Shown: piece by piece, positions 15,597 through 24,459 of the stretch | Layout of the letters: every line of letters starts with the position of its first letter | Position numbering within the stretch: position 1 is the first letter of the stretch | Source of the DNA: Streptomyces sp. AC555_RSS877 | GTDB taxonomy: Bacteria > Actinomycetota > Actinomycetes > Streptomycetales > Streptomycetaceae | Assembly (NCBI RefSeq): GCF_019049245.1 | Contig: NZ_JAGMUK010000218.1 | Coordinates: 186,001 to 250,000 of the forward strand | Direction: 5' to 3' | DNA: 64,000 bases | Made by a program: the position numbers and the translations under genes | Notes under the pieces: model-generated | Told to the model about the DNA's origin: nothing | The model's input: only the letters and a program-made list of their open reading frames with translations | The model's database searches: none

Positions 15597-16231
15597 AGCC
15601 CCATCCGTCGCTTCGAGGCCGCCGGGCGGACATCCGCGAGGGACTCCACGACCCGGTCGACCATGCCGTACTCCTGGGCCTGTTCGGCCGTGAACCAGCG
15701 GTCGCGGTCACCGTCCCGCGAGATCGTTTCCGGGCTCTGTCCGGTGTGCTCGGCGGTGATCTGCTCGATGGTCCGCTTGGTGTGCTCCAGGTTCTCCGCC
15801 TGGATCTCGATGTCCGCGGTGGTGCCGCCGATGCCGGCCGACGGCTGATGCATCATGATCCGCGCATGGGGAAGCGCGTACCGCTTGCCGGGCGCGCCCA
15901 CACTGAGCAGGAACTGGCCCATGCTGGCGGCGAAGCCCATCGCGAGCGTGGAGACGTCGTTCGGGATGAGCCGCATGGTGTCGTAGATGGCGAGCCCCGC
16001 GTGGACGGATCCGCCCGGGCTGTTGACGTACAGGCTGATGTCGGTGCGCGGGTCCTCCGCGGACAGGATCAGCAGCTGGGCGCAGATCCGGTTCGCGGAG
16101 ACCTCGTCGACCTGGGTCCCCAGCAGGACGATGCGCTGCGCGAGCAACTGGGCGGCCAGGTGGTCGTCGAAGCGTGTGGGCGAGGTGTCGCCCTCCCCGG
16201 CCCGGGGCGCGAGGGTGGGAAGTGGAGTCAT
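15593..16231 (-). CDS. clpP3: ATP-dependent Clp protease proteolytic subunit ClpP3
   Basis: A 212-aa ClpP subunit with Ser103 (MGFAASMGQ), His122 (LPHARIMMHQP) and the Asp region DRDRWF near 177, plus VNSPGGSVHAGLAIYDTM. Start ATG 16231 is fixed by a strong GAGGAG five bases upstream; the longer frame to 16270 adds 13 residues without a ribosome site. Its stop overlaps the clpP4 start by four bases. The PopR-type palindrome at 16304-16318 lies 73-87 bases upstream of the start, a fit place for an activator. The epoxide hydrolase gene upstream on the same strand ends 132 bases before, so this operon has its own promoter. Confidence 0.93.
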   Translation of the reverse strand: MTPLPTLAPRAGEGDTSPTRFDDHLAAQLLAQRIVLLGTQVDEVSANRICAQLLILSAEDPRTDISLYVNSPGGSVHAGLAIYDTMRLIPNDVSTLAMGFAASMGQFLLSVGAPGKRYALPHARIMMHQPSAGIGGTTADIEIQAENLEHTKRTIEQITAEHTGQSPETISRDGDRDRWFTAEQAQEYGMVDRVVESLADVRPAASKRRMGL

Positions 16232-16303
16232 CGGTTCTCCTCGTGGTGGCGGGGATGCCGTCGACTCCACTCTTGACCGCGGACGGTGCCGGGACGCTGA
16301 TTC

Positions 16304-16318
16304 TCTGCCCGTGGCAGA
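16304..16318 (-). promoter_or_regulatory. PopR-type operator of clpP3-clpP4
   Basis: TCTGCC CGT GGCAGA is a perfect 6-3-6 palindrome and equals the TCTGCC-3N-GGCAGA box described for PopR in S. lividans. It lies 73-87 bases upstream of the clpP3 start. Confidence 0.85.
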
Positions 16319-16363
16319 TTCGCTGGGAGCAGAGGGCCAGAGCGGGCGGTCAGCCCTCCCGCG

Positions 16364-17575
16364 TCAGCCCACACCCTTCTCGCGCAACTGCCGGAAGAAG
16401 CCGCGCACATCGTCCACCAGCAGGTCGGGCTCCTCCATCGCCGCGAAGTGTCCGCCCCGGTCGAGCTCCGTCCATCGCACGATGTTCTCCGTCAGCTCCG
16501 CCTTGTGGCGCAGCGGGATCTGCGGGTCGCCCGGGAAGGACGCCACCGCGGTCGGGGCGGTCGAGGGTTCGTCCGGAGCGGCGATCCGTTCCCCTCGGGC
16601 GTGCGCCCGCTCGTAGTAGACCCGGGCGGACGAACCCGCCGTCCCCGTCAGCCAGTACAGCATCACGTTCGTGAGCATCAGGTCCCGGTCGACGGCCTCC
16701 TCGGGAAGCTCCTCGGAGTCCGTCCACTCCCGGAACTTCTCGACGATCCAGGCGAGTTGGCCGACCGGCGAGTCCGCCAGCGCGTACGAGAGGGTCTGCG
16801 GCCGGGTGGACTGCACGTGGAAGTAGCCCGTCCCGTCCCGGAACCACTCGGCCCACCGGCGCCACGAGGTGAGCGTGCGCTCCCGCTCCTCGGGGCTCAG
16901 CGCCGCCAGCTCCTCGGAGGTCGGCTCGGTGGCCGCCTGTGCGCCGGGCAGCAGGTTGAGGTGGATGCCGATGACGCGGTCCGGGTGCACGCGGCCCAGC
17001 TCGCGGGAGATGGCGGCGCCCCAGTCGCCGCCCTGCGCCCCGAAGCGTTTGTAGCCGAGGCGGGCCATCAGCTCGACCCAGGCGTCGGCGATCCGGCGCG
17101 CCTCCCAGCCGGTCTCCCGGGTGGGCCCGGAGAACCCGAAGCCGGGAATGCTCGGGAGCACGAGGTGGAAGGCGTCGGCGGGGTCACCGCCGTGTGCGGC
17201 CGGGTCCGTCAGCGGTCCGGCGATCTCGAGGAATTCGACGATCGAGCCCGGCCAGCCGTGCGTGATGACGAGCGGGGTGGCGTCGGGCTCGGGAGAGCGG
17301 ATGTGTGCGAAGTGGACGTGCGCGCCGTCGATCTCGGTGGTGAACTGCGGCCACGCGTTCAGCCGCGCCTCGGCCGCCCGCCAGTCGTACTCGTGCCGCC
17401 AGTGACGCACCAGCTCACGCAGGTAGTCCGACGGGACGCCGTACGCCCAGCCCACCCCCGGCAGCTCGTCCGGCCAGCGGGTGCGGTCGAGACGGTCGTG
17501 CAGACCGTCGAGATCGCTCTGCGGGATGTCGATGCGGAAGGGCTGGATGCCCCTGGGGTCGGGCGATGACGTCAT
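16364..17575 (-). CDS. Epoxide hydrolase (alpha/beta-hydrolase, EHN domain)
   Basis: A 403-aa microsomal-type epoxide hydrolase. The N-terminal EHN domain (about 5-115) starts IQPFRIDIPQSDLDGLHDRLDRTRWPDE; the alpha/beta-hydrolase core has the oxyanion HGWPGS, the nucleophile region FGAQGGDWGA (Asp in the GGDWG elbow), lid Tyr residues and the terminal His in GGHFAAMEEP. It opens epoxides through an aspartyl-ester intermediate; in Streptomyces such enzymes act in detoxification or in natural-product pathways. ATG 17575 is chosen because the EHN domain starts right after; longer frames have no conserved sequence. It is followed by clpP3 on the same strand after 132 bases. Confidence 0.9.
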   Translation of the reverse strand: MTSSPDPRGIQPFRIDIPQSDLDGLHDRLDRTRWPDELPGVGWAYGVPSDYLRELVRHWRHEYDWRAAEARLNAWPQFTTEIDGAHVHFAHIRSPEPDATPLVITHGWPGSIVEFLEIAGPLTDPAAHGGDPADAFHLVLPSIPGFGFSGPTRETGWEARRIADAWVELMARLGYKRFGAQGGDWGAAISRELGRVHPDRVIGIHLNLLPGAQAATEPTSEELAALSPEERERTLTSWRRWAEWFRDGTGYFHVQSTRPQTLSYALADSPVGQLAWIVEKFREWTDSEELPEEAVDRDLMLTNVMLYWLTGTAGSSARVYYERAHARGERIAAPDEPSTAPTAVASFPGDPQIPLRHKAELTENIVRWTELDRGGHFAAMEEPDLLVDDVRGFFRQLREKGVG

Positions 17576-17699
17576 GGCCGCGATGCTAGTTCCGAACGGT
17601 GTAGAGGCCACCTGGATCAATGGGGCCTGCGGCCGATGAATTCCGGGGCGAGGGTCGGTCGATACAGGTGACCGTGTTCCACGCGCCCAGGAGGTACGC

Positions 17700-18182
17700 A
17701 TGACCACCGACGGACTCACCACGTGTCTCTGGTTCGACGGCCAGGCCGAGGAGGCCGCCCACTACTACGTCTCGGTCTTCAAGAACTCCAGCATCGGCAA
17801 GATCGCGCGCTACCCCGAGGGCGCGCCCCAGCCTGCCGGCAGCGTCCTGACCGTCGAGTTCACGGCCAACGGCCACAAGTTCCTCGCGCTCAACGGCGGC
17901 CCCCAGTTCACGTTCACCGAGGCGGTCTCCTTCATGATCTTCTGCCAGACCCAGGAGGAGGTCGACCACTACTGGACCAAGCTCACCGAGGGTGGCGGCG
18001 AGCCCGGCCCCTGCGGCTGGCTGAAAGACAGGTACGGCCTGTCCTGGCAGGTCGTCCCCGACCGCCTCATCGAGCTGACCACCGACCCGGACCGGGAGAA
18101 GGCCGCCCGCGCCACCCAGGCCATGATGGAGATGGGCAAGATCGACATCGCGGCCCTGGAGAAGGCGGCCGCGGGCGGGTGA
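17700..18182 (+). CDS. VOC-family protein (PhnB / 3-demethylubiquinone methyltransferase-like)
   Basis: A 160-aa vicinal-oxygen-chelate protein of the PhnB-like group (PF06983): TTCLWFDGQAEEAAHYYVSVFKNSSIG, ANGHKFLALNGGPQFTFTEAVSFMIFC, a WTKLTEGGGEPGPCGWLKDRYGLSWQVVP end. The Gly/Trp-rich KDRYGLSWQVVP is the family mark. Despite the annotation name, these proteins are not methyltransferases; the substrate is unknown. It begins at ATG 17700 after AGGAGG. It is convergent with the SGNH lipoprotein gene, 3 bases apart, with no room for a separate terminator. Confidence 0.9.
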   Translation: MTTDGLTTCLWFDGQAEEAAHYYVSVFKNSSIGKIARYPEGAPQPAGSVLTVEFTANGHKFLALNGGPQFTFTEAVSFMIFCQTQEEVDHYWTKLTEGGGEPGPCGWLKDRYGLSWQVVPDRLIELTTDPDREKAARATQAMMEMGKIDIAALEKAAAGG

Positions 18183-18185
18183 CCC

Positions 18186-19094
18186 CTAATCGCGGAGGCT
18201 CTCGCCGACCACCCGCGTGATCTCCCGGGCGATGCGCAGGATGCCGGGGGAGCGGACCGGGCAGGGCTTCGGCGTGGCCGTCGTGGGGGCCAGGCAGAAG
18301 TGCAGGGGGTCCTTGTCGAGGTGGAGGGCGGTGCGGTCCCGGCCGGGCTGGGTGCAGTAGTCCGGGTGGTCGTGCTCGTAGGCGGTGCACGGCAGGTACT
18401 GGACCCAGGTCTGGCGGGCACCGGCGGGGCTGACCGTCTTGCCGGCGTCGGCGACGAGGTCGCCCGAGGCGGCGGCCCGCTCCTGGTAGATGCCGTTCAC
18501 GCGCCGGACCCGGTCGGGGGTCATCGGGTCCGGGCCCTGCTGCACCCACACGATCCTCGGCCGCTTCGATCCGCCGGCCGCCGCGATCTGCTCGGTGAGC
18601 CGCTTCACGTCGGCGGCGTACCGCTCGAAGTACTCGGTGGGTGAGGCGTTGTGCGTGATGCCGTCCATACACCAGGTGTAGCCCCAGGCGTTGCCCCAGA
18701 ACTGCAGTACCACGATGTCCGGGCGCAGCGACCGCACCAGGACGGCCGCCTTGTCCCGGTCCGGTACGAGCGACCGCGCCTTCGTCCCCTCCAGGTAGTC
18801 GCACACCGTGGTCCCCGAATAGGGGGCACTCGTGTACTTCGCGCCCAGGTCACGTTCCAGCTCCTGCCCGAGCACCCGCTGGTTCTCCATCGCGAGGGAG
18901 TCGCCGAGGTACAGCACGGTGGACGCCTTGACCGGGGCACGCGGCGAGGCGGCCGGCCGTCGGTACTCGGTGGAGGGGGACGAGGCCGGTACGTCGGGGG
19001 AGGGCGGAGCGTCCTCCGGACCGGACGACGGATCCGTGCACGCACCGAGCAGCAGCCCGACGAGCAGTACCCCCACGACCCACACCCTGCGCAT
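18186..19094 (-). CDS. SGNH/GDSL-hydrolase lipoprotein
   Basis: A 302-aa exported lipoprotein. Signal peptide MRRVWVVGVLLVGLLLGAC with lipobox Cys19; then a Pro/Ser linker (20-60) and an SGNH hydrolase domain: block I VLYLGDSLAMENQ (Ser nucleophile), block III WGNAWGYTW and a C-terminal DKDPLHFC with the catalytic His. Several Cys (CDYLEG, WCMDG, LPCTAYEHDHPDYC, CPVRS) suggest disulfides. It resembles the DUF459/acyltransferase-associated SGNH group that acts on cell-surface polysaccharide O-acyl groups; the substrate is unknown. ATG 19094 is preceded by GGCGGGAG. It is divergent from the 19350 gene. Confidence 0.85.
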   Translation of the reverse strand: MRRVWVVGVLLVGLLLGACTDPSSGPEDAPPSPDVPASSPSTEYRRPAASPRAPVKASTVLYLGDSLAMENQRVLGQELERDLGAKYTSAPYSGTTVCDYLEGTKARSLVPDRDKAAVLVRSLRPDIVVLQFWGNAWGYTWCMDGITHNASPTEYFERYAADVKRLTEQIAAAGGSKRPRIVWVQQGPDPMTPDRVRRVNGIYQERAAASGDLVADAGKTVSPAGARQTWVQYLPCTAYEHDHPDYCTQPGRDRTALHLDKDPLHFCLAPTTATPKPCPVRSPGILRIAREITRVVGESLRD

Positions 19095-19349
19095 GCGACA
19101 ACTCCCGCCCCGGCCGGCGAAACGGCTCCCCAGGCAAGCACAGCCGGGCTCGGGGCGGAAGACCTGAGACCGGCCAAGACCACGACCGTGGACGACGCCG
19201 CCGTGCACGCGGCGTGACCGAAGCCGATCCTCCTTGACGCCGCGAAGGGGACCTGACCGTTCGACGCGCGGTCGGGCGGACAGATGGCTAGCGTGAGGAA
19301 GCGGACCACCGGAAACGGACCACCCACCGAGTCGGAGAGGGCCGCGGAC

Positions 19350-20150
19350 ATGGCCGTACAACCTGAGGGAACACCCTGTTGGGCCGATGCGATGTTCAGC
19401 GACGTCGAGGGAGCCAAGAGCTTCTACGGCGACGTCCTGGGCTGGACCTTCGGCGAGACGTCGTCGGAGTACGGCAACTACACCCAGGCCTACGTGAACG
19501 GCAAGGCCGTCGCCGCCGTCGTACCGCCGATGCCCGGCCAGGAGGGGCAGTCGCAGTGGTGCCTGTACTTCGCGTCGCCGGACGCCGCGGCCACCGCCGG
19601 CAAGATCCGTGAGAACGGCGGCGAGGTGGTGATGGAGCCGATGCAGGTCGGCGACTTCGGCACCATGTGCCTGGGCCGCGACCCGAGCGGAGTCGTCTTC
19701 GGCGTGTGGCAGGCCGGCGTCCACGAGGGGTTCGAGGCGCCGCCCGAGCAGGTCGGCGCGTTCTGCTGGGCCGAGGTCTTCACACGTGAGTCCGAGAAGT
19801 CGGACGTGTTCTTCCCGGCCGTCTTCCCGTACACCGCGAAGCAGATGCAGGACGAGGGAGTCGACTTCCGCCTGTTCGAGGTCGACGGCAACACGGTCCT
19901 GGGCCGCATGAAGATGACCGACGAGTTCCCGCCCGAGGTGTCGCCGTACATCAACGTCTACTTCAACGTCGAGGACTGTGACGACGCCGTCGCCAAAGCC
20001 ACCAAGCTCGGCGGGGTTCTCCGGTTCGGCCCGATGGACAGCCCGTTCGGGCGCTTCGCCGCCCTCAGCGACCCGCAGGGCGCGAACTTCTCGGTGATCG
20101 ACGTGACGACCACTTCGGGAGAGATGCCGCAGGTCTCGGACGTGTCCTGA
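19350..20150 (+). CDS. Two-domain VOC (glyoxalase-like) protein
   Basis: A 266-aa protein of two VOC modules: first PCWADAMFSDVEGAKSFYGDVLGWTFGET through GRDPSGVVFGVWQ, second GAFCWAEVFTRESEKSDVFFPAVFPYTAKQM through SDPQGANFSVIDV. It is like the Streptomyces 'hydroxylase/27 kDa antigen CFP30B-like' glyoxalase-family proteins. Each module has the beta-alpha-beta-beta-beta plan; the classical Glx metal ligands are incomplete, so catalysis is uncertain and ligand binding is an option. ATG 19350 is chosen for GGAGAGGG upstream and conserved sequence immediately after it; an upstream in-frame ATG at 19284 adds basic residues only. Confidence 0.88.
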   Translation: MAVQPEGTPCWADAMFSDVEGAKSFYGDVLGWTFGETSSEYGNYTQAYVNGKAVAAVVPPMPGQEGQSQWCLYFASPDAAATAGKIRENGGEVVMEPMQVGDFGTMCLGRDPSGVVFGVWQAGVHEGFEAPPEQVGAFCWAEVFTRESEKSDVFFPAVFPYTAKQMQDEGVDFRLFEVDGNTVLGRMKMTDEFPPEVSPYINVYFNVEDCDDAVAKATKLGGVLRFGPMDSPFGRFAALSDPQGANFSVIDVTTTSGEMPQVSDVS

Positions 20151-20193
20151 ACGGCGTCCGGACGCCCCGCGCGGCCATGGCATGATCGAGCGC

Positions 20194-20886
20194 ATGCGTG
20201 AACGTGTTGTGGCCGCGTGCGACGGGGCTTCGAAGGGAAATCCGGGACCGGCGGCCTGGGCGTGGGTGGTCGCGGACGATGTGGAGTCCCCGGCCCGCTG
20301 GGAGGCGGGGCCGCTCGGCAAGGCCACCAACAACGTCGCCGAACTGACCGCCCTGGAACGCCTGTTGGCCTCGACGGACCCGAACGTACCGATCGAGATC
20401 CGGATGGACTCGCAGTACGCGATGAAGGCCGTCACCACCTGGCTGCCCGGCTGGAAGCGCAACGGCTGGAAGACCTCGGCCGGCAAACCGGTCGCCAACC
20501 AGGACCTCGTCGTACGTATCGACGAACTGCTGGAGGGCCGCTCGGTCGAGTTCCGCTATGTGCCGGCTCACCAGGTCGACGGCGACCCGCTCAACGACTT
20601 CGCCGACCGCGCCGCGAGCCAGGCGGCGATCGTGCAGGAGCCCGCGGGCAGTGGTCTCGGTTCGCCGGAGCCGCCGCCCGCACCGGACGCGCCTGCGGCC
20701 CGCACTCCGCGTAAGCGGTCCGGCGGTGGCAAGGCGTCCGGCGGGAGCGGCGGCTCCGCACGGACCATCAAGGCGAAGTTCCCCGGCCGCTGCGTCTGCG
20801 GACGCTCGTACGCGGCGGGGGAACCCATCGCCAAGAACGATCAGGGCTGGGGCCATCCGGAGTGCCGCACGGCGGCAGCCGGATAG
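20194..20886 (+). CDS. Ribonuclease HI family protein with C-terminal Cys motif
   Basis: A 230-aa protein. The RNase H fold covers about 1-145 with all four acidic residues: Asp in ACDGASKGNPG, Glu in NNVAELTALE, Asp in RMDSQYAMK and Asp in NDFADRAA, so it should cleave RNA in RNA-DNA hybrids using Mg2+. A disordered Pro/Gly/Ala linker is followed by a small basic module KFPGRCVCGRSYAAGEPI.....HPEC with three Cys and a His, a probable zinc-binding element seen in actinobacterial versions. ATG 20194 begins MRERVVAACDG; ATG 20182 in the same frame is possible and neither has a strong ribosome site. Confidence 0.9.
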   Translation: MRERVVAACDGASKGNPGPAAWAWVVADDVESPARWEAGPLGKATNNVAELTALERLLASTDPNVPIEIRMDSQYAMKAVTTWLPGWKRNGWKTSAGKPVANQDLVVRIDELLEGRSVEFRYVPAHQVDGDPLNDFADRAASQAAIVQEPAGSGLGSPEPPPAPDAPAARTPRKRSGGGKASGGSGGSARTIKAKFPGRCVCGRSYAAGEPIAKNDQGWGHPECRTAAAG

Positions 20887-20899
20887 CGCGCGGCGGCGG

Positions 20900-21352
20900 T
20901 CACAGCACCGCGCCGCGCCATTCCCCGGTCTCCTGTCCGCGCTCCTCGATGAACTTCTTGAAGCGCTCCAGGTCACCCTTGGTCTGCCGCTTCACGAACC
21001 CGAGCTTGTCGCCGACCTTCTCGGTGACGGTGTCCGGATGGAAGTCCATCTGAAGCATCACCTTGGTGTGCTGGTCGTCGAGCCGGTGGAACGTCACCGC
21101 ACCGGCCTGCTTGGCCTCGCCGCCGATCGTGGTCCAGGCGACCCGCTCGTCCGGGATCTGCTCGGTGATCTCCGCGTCGAACTCCCGGTGTACGCCGTTC
21201 ACACTGGTCACCCAGTGCGTGAGCGTGTCCGTGCGCTGCTCGATGCGCTCCACACCGTTCATGAACTCGGGGAACGTCTCGAACTGGGTCCACTGGTTGT
21301 AGGCCGTGTGCACGGGGACACCGACCTCGATGGATTCCTCGACCTGCGACAC
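20900..21352 (-). CDS. SRPBCC-family (polyketide cyclase/START-like) protein
   Basis: A 150-aa START/Bet v1-like protein: VEESIEVGVPVHTAYNQWTQFETFPEFMNGVERIEQ is the typical N-terminal strand-helix of actinobacterial SRPBCC proteins, followed by ITEQIPDERVAWTTIGG, VTFHRLDDQHTKVMLQMDF and the long C-terminal helix LERFKKFIEERG. It binds a hydrophobic ligand in a deep cavity; the ligand is unknown. ATG 21352 lies 10 bases after AGGCGATGACC, a modest ribosome site. Convergent with the RNase HI gene (13 bases apart) and divergent from the FAD monooxygenase gene. Confidence 0.88.
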   Translation of the reverse strand: MSQVEESIEVGVPVHTAYNQWTQFETFPEFMNGVERIEQRTDTLTHWVTSVNGVHREFDAEITEQIPDERVAWTTIGGEAKQAGAVTFHRLDDQHTKVMLQMDFHPDTVTEKVGDKLGFVKRQTKGDLERFKKFIEERGQETGEWRGAVL

Positions 21353-21467
21353 AGGTCATCGCCTCCTTCGTCTCGTCGGGTTGAAGGGCGCGAGTACCCG
21401 TGACCTGCGGAGCAAACCCCGCACCGGCGGCGTCAGTCGGCGCCGAACGCGTGACCTGCTACTCTGC

Positions 21468-21495
21468 GTTGCCCATCGACAGCGTTGGGTAACAT
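21468..21495 (+). promoter_or_regulatory. Leaderless promoter with overlapping imperfect palindrome
   Basis: TTGCCC (21469-21474) and TAACAT (21490-21495) are 15 bases apart, and the GTG start at 21502 falls at the expected transcription start, so the mRNA is probably leaderless. GTTGCCCATC (21468-21477) and GTTGGGTAAC (21483-21492) form an inverted repeat with two mismatches over the promoter, a likely operator. Confidence 0.45.
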
Positions 21496-21501
21496 CTAGG
21501 G

Positions 21502-22719
21502 GTGCGTGTGAAGGTCGCCTGCGTCGGCGGCGGGCCCGCCGGCCTGTATCTCTCGATCCTGCTGAAACGACGGGACCCGTCCCACGACATCACCGTCCAC
21601 GAACGCGACCCGGAGGGCTCGACCTACGGCTGGGGCGTGACTTATTGGCGTGGACTGCTGGACAGACTTCATGAGTGCGACCCCGAGTCGGCCCGCGCCG
21701 TGGAGGAGCACTCGGTCCGCTGGAGCGAAGGCGTCGCCCACGTACGGGACCTGGCGGCCCGTCACAAGGGCGACGAGGCCTTCGGCATCGGCCGCCACCG
21801 CCTGCTGGAGATCCTCGCCGACCGCGCCCGTTCCCTGGGGGTCCGGCTGGAGTTCGAACACGAGATCACCGAGGACAACCTCCCCGACGCCGACCTGGTG
21901 GTGGCGGCCGACGGGGTGCACAGCGCGCTCCGCACCGGCCGTGCCGACCACTTCGGCTCACGGGTCAGCACCGGCCGCAACCGGTACATCTGGCTCGGCA
22001 CCACCAAGGTCTTCGACGCCTTCACCTTCGCGTTCGTCGAGACCGACCACGGCTGGATCTGGTGTTACGGCTACGCCTTCGGCCCCGAGCACAGCACCTG
22101 TGTCGTCGAGTGCGGGCCTGAGACCTGGACCGGTCTCGGCCTCGACGAGGCGCACGAGTCCGACGGCGTGGCCCTTCTGGAAAAGCTCTTCGCCCACGTA
22201 CTGGACGGCCACCCCCTGATCGGGCGCTCCGCGGGCCGGGCCGGCGCCCAGTGGCTGAACTTCCGCACCCTGACCCACCGCACCTGGCACCACGACAACG
22301 TCGTCCTGCTCGGCGACGCGGCCCACAGCACGCACTACTCCGTCGGCGCCGGCACCACCCTCGCCCTGGAGGACGCCGTCGCCCTGGCCGACGCCCTCGG
22401 CGACCACGCGTCTCTCCCGCACGCCCTCACGCACTACGAGCGGCGGCGCAAGTCCGAGCTCCTGGCCGTCCAGAGCGCGGCCCGCTACAGCGCCCGGTGG
22501 TACGAGAACCTGCCACGCTACATCCATCTGCCACCGGACCAGATGTTCGCCCTGCTCGGCCAGCGCCACTCGCCCCTGCTGCCCTACGTCCCGCCCCAGC
22601 TGTACTACCGGATCGACAGGGCCGCCGGACAACTGGAGGCACTGCGCCGGTTCAAGCGCTGGCTCGGCCCCAAGGTGGCGCGGACCGTTCACGCGAGGGC
22701 GCTGGCGTCGCGCGAGTGA
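21502..22719 (+). CDS. FAD-dependent aromatic monooxygenase (anthraniloyl/salicylyl-CoA hydroxylase-like)
   Basis: A 405-aa class A flavin monooxygenase. It has the dinucleotide motif VACVGGGPAGLYLSILL (4-20), the DG motif VVAADGVHSALR and the GD motif NVVLLGDAAHSTHYSVGAGTTLALEDA, the three marks of PHBH-fold hydroxylases. Wording such as GWGVTYWRGLLD near the N terminus is typical of the N-terminal part of salicylyl-CoA 5-hydroxylase and anthraniloyl-CoA monooxygenase, so an aromatic CoA-ester or related ring substrate is plausible. The start is GTG 21502; there is no ribosome site, fitting a leaderless transcript. Monocistronic, convergent with the cholesterol-oxidase-like gene. Confidence 0.9.
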   Translation: MRVKVACVGGGPAGLYLSILLKRRDPSHDITVHERDPEGSTYGWGVTYWRGLLDRLHECDPESARAVEEHSVRWSEGVAHVRDLAARHKGDEAFGIGRHRLLEILADRARSLGVRLEFEHEITEDNLPDADLVVAADGVHSALRTGRADHFGSRVSTGRNRYIWLGTTKVFDAFTFAFVETDHGWIWCYGYAFGPEHSTCVVECGPETWTGLGLDEAHESDGVALLEKLFAHVLDGHPLIGRSAGRAGAQWLNFRTLTHRTWHHDNVVLLGDAAHSTHYSVGAGTTLALEDAVALADALGDHASLPHALTHYERRRKSELLAVQSAARYSARWYENLPRYIHLPPDQMFALLGQRHSPLLPYVPPQLYYRIDRAAGQLEALRRFKRWLGPKVARTVHARALASRE

Positions 22720-22734
22720 CCCCGCCGCGGAGCC

Positions 22735-24459
22735 TCATCGGAACAGCCGGTCGAGGAAGCCGTTCCCGAAGACGCGGTGCGGGTCGAGCCGGTCCAGCGT
22801 GCCGGCCGCCTGCCCCCACACGCTCTCGCCGAACGAGGCGGGCACGACCGACCCCAGCACCTCCTCGTCGCTCCACACGGCCTCGTCCGTGTACGCCCAC
22901 CCCTTGGACCACTCGACCCGGGTGAGAGCGTGCCCGCCGTCGTAGGTGCCCAGCAGGAACCGTTCGATCTCGCGCAGGAACATCTCCGCGTACGGCGTGC
23001 CGGGCAGCGTCAGCACGTCCAGCCAGACGGCCGTGTCCCATTCCGGGTGCTCCTCGCTCGGCCGCAGCGCCGACAGCAGCGGGGTACGGGCGCCGTCCAG
23101 TTCGGCCTCGGCCGGCTCGTCGAGACCGGTCACCCGGATCTCGACGGTGCCGTTGACGGGGAAGCGGCCCCGGGCCGCGTACGCCGCCAGCCGCTCCCGG
23201 TAGTAGGAGGTGAACTCGGCGAGGACACGCTGCACCTGGTCCCGGGAGGTGAGCACCGCGTAGCCGTTCGCCGTCACCCGGAGCGTGGTGGGCTTCAGAT
23301 ACAGCAGCGTGTTCTTGGAGGGTCCCCAGATGTCGGCGGACAGTGTGGTCACGAGCCCGAGCGCCGCCGCGTCGTACTGCGCGTTGCCGAGCACCGGCGC
23401 CAGATACCAGGCCGCGTCCGAGACCATCCGCCCGGCCAGGTCCGCCACGGGTCTCGGGACGTTGTCGGAGAACGGGTAGTTGTACGGCGACGTCACTCGC
23501 CGCGAGGTGAGCGGTCTGGTGGGGGAGACGCTCCACACCTTCAGCCACGGGAACTCCGTGAAGGCGAACCAGATCGCCTCGACCCGCCCGGACTCCTCCA
23601 GGAAGCTCGCGAACGTCCGGCCGTCCTGCCCGGGTGCCGCGAACAACTCGCCCGCCGGGATGTCCACCCGGCTCACACACCGCAGGTTGGTGTTCGCCCC
23701 CACCCGCAGCACCACCTCGGTGACCAGGGCCCGCCCGAGATGGGTGAGGAGCGCGGCGCAGTCCGCCTCGTCGCGGCGGAACGTCCGCAGCACGTAGGCA
23801 CCGCTGCCCTCGTCCCACACCACCGCCGTCAGCGACAGCACCCGATTGCTCAGCGATCCGTAGGTCTGCCCGGGCAGCCGCCGTTCGCCCTCGGCCGGTA
23901 CGGCGGTGCCGTGCGCGTCGACGGCCAGCGCTCCACCGAGCGTGAGGTCGCCGGGAGCGGGCGCGGCCGTGACACCGAGGCCGCGCTCCTCCAGATAGGT
24001 GAGCAGCGCCTCCAGCGTGACGCCCGTACCGGCCCGGACGGACGAGGCGGACTCCAGGGCCAGGCCGGTGAGATGGGAGGCGGTGTCGACGAGAAGGACC
24101 CGTGCGTCCGTCGCCGTCCCCTCCGTGACGGTCAGCGGCGACCAGCCGTGCGAGGAACCCCGGGCGCGTACCGTCCAGCCGTGCAGCCGGGCCCAGTTGA
24201 CGACGGCGACCGCCTGCCGGCCGTCCTTGGGCGCGCAGGCCCACAGTCCGTCGGCGGTGATCTCGCCGACCCAGTTCCGGTACGCCGAGCGGTAGAGGGC
24301 GACGCCGGCCGGGAAGTCCGGCAACTCCTCGGCCGCGACCGCCGGATCGGCGGCCACCAGGACGGGTACGGCGGCCAGGGCGGCGGCGGAGCGGAGGAAG
24401 CCGCGTCGGGTCCATGACGAGTCTTGCGATGAGCAGTTGCCTACTGAACGATCAGTCAC
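22735..24459 (-). CDS. Tat-exported FAD-binding oxidase with cholesterol-oxidase substrate-binding domain
   Basis: A 574-aa VAO/PCMH-fold flavoprotein like type II (covalent FAD) cholesterol oxidase. A twin-arginine signal (TRRGFLRSAAALAAVPVLVA) predicts Tat export. FAD_binding_4 covers about 60-230 with RARGSSHGWSPLTV, where the His is at the position that binds FAD covalently in type II enzymes. The C-terminal half matches the cholesterol oxidase substrate-binding family (WFAFTEFPWLKVWS, PYNYPFSDNVP, KGWAYTDEAVW). It would oxidise a 3-hydroxysteroid or similar alcohol outside the cell and make H2O2. The start GTG 24459 sits 7 bases after TAGCGT, so a leaderless mRNA is likely. A TetR-like palindrome overlaps its first codons. 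Confidence 0.88.
   Translation of the reverse strand: MTDRSVGNCSSQDSSWTRRGFLRSAAALAAVPVLVAADPAVAAEELPDFPAGVALYRSAYRNWVGEITADGLWACAPKDGRQAVAVVNWARLHGWTVRARGSSHGWSPLTVTEGTATDARVLLVDTASHLTGLALESASSVRAGTGVTLEALLTYLEERGLGVTAAPAPGDLTLGGALAVDAHGTAVPAEGERRLPGQTYGSLSNRVLSLTAVVWDEGSGAYVLRTFRRDEADCAALLTHLGRALVTEVVLRVGANTNLRCVSRVDIPAGELFAAPGQDGRTFASFLEESGRVEAIWFAFTEFPWLKVWSVSPTRPLTSRRVTSPYNYPFSDNVPRPVADLAGRMVSDAAWYLAPVLGNAQYDAAALGLVTTLSADIWGPSKNTLLYLKPTTLRVTANGYAVLTSRDQVQRVLAEFTSYYRERLAAYAARGRFPVNGTVEIRVTGLDEPAEAELDGARTPLLSALRPSEEHPEWDTAVWLDVLTLPGTPYAEMFLREIERFLLGTYDGGHALTRVEWSKGWAYTDEAVWSDEEVLGSVVPASFGESVWGQAAGTLDRLDPHRVFGNGFLDRLFR

Noticed and set aside
13687..15711. 674-aa frame joining clpP sequence and the methyltransferase
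   Set aside because: Only the last 257 residues are a real methyltransferase; the rest is antisense or out of frame to popR and clpP4.
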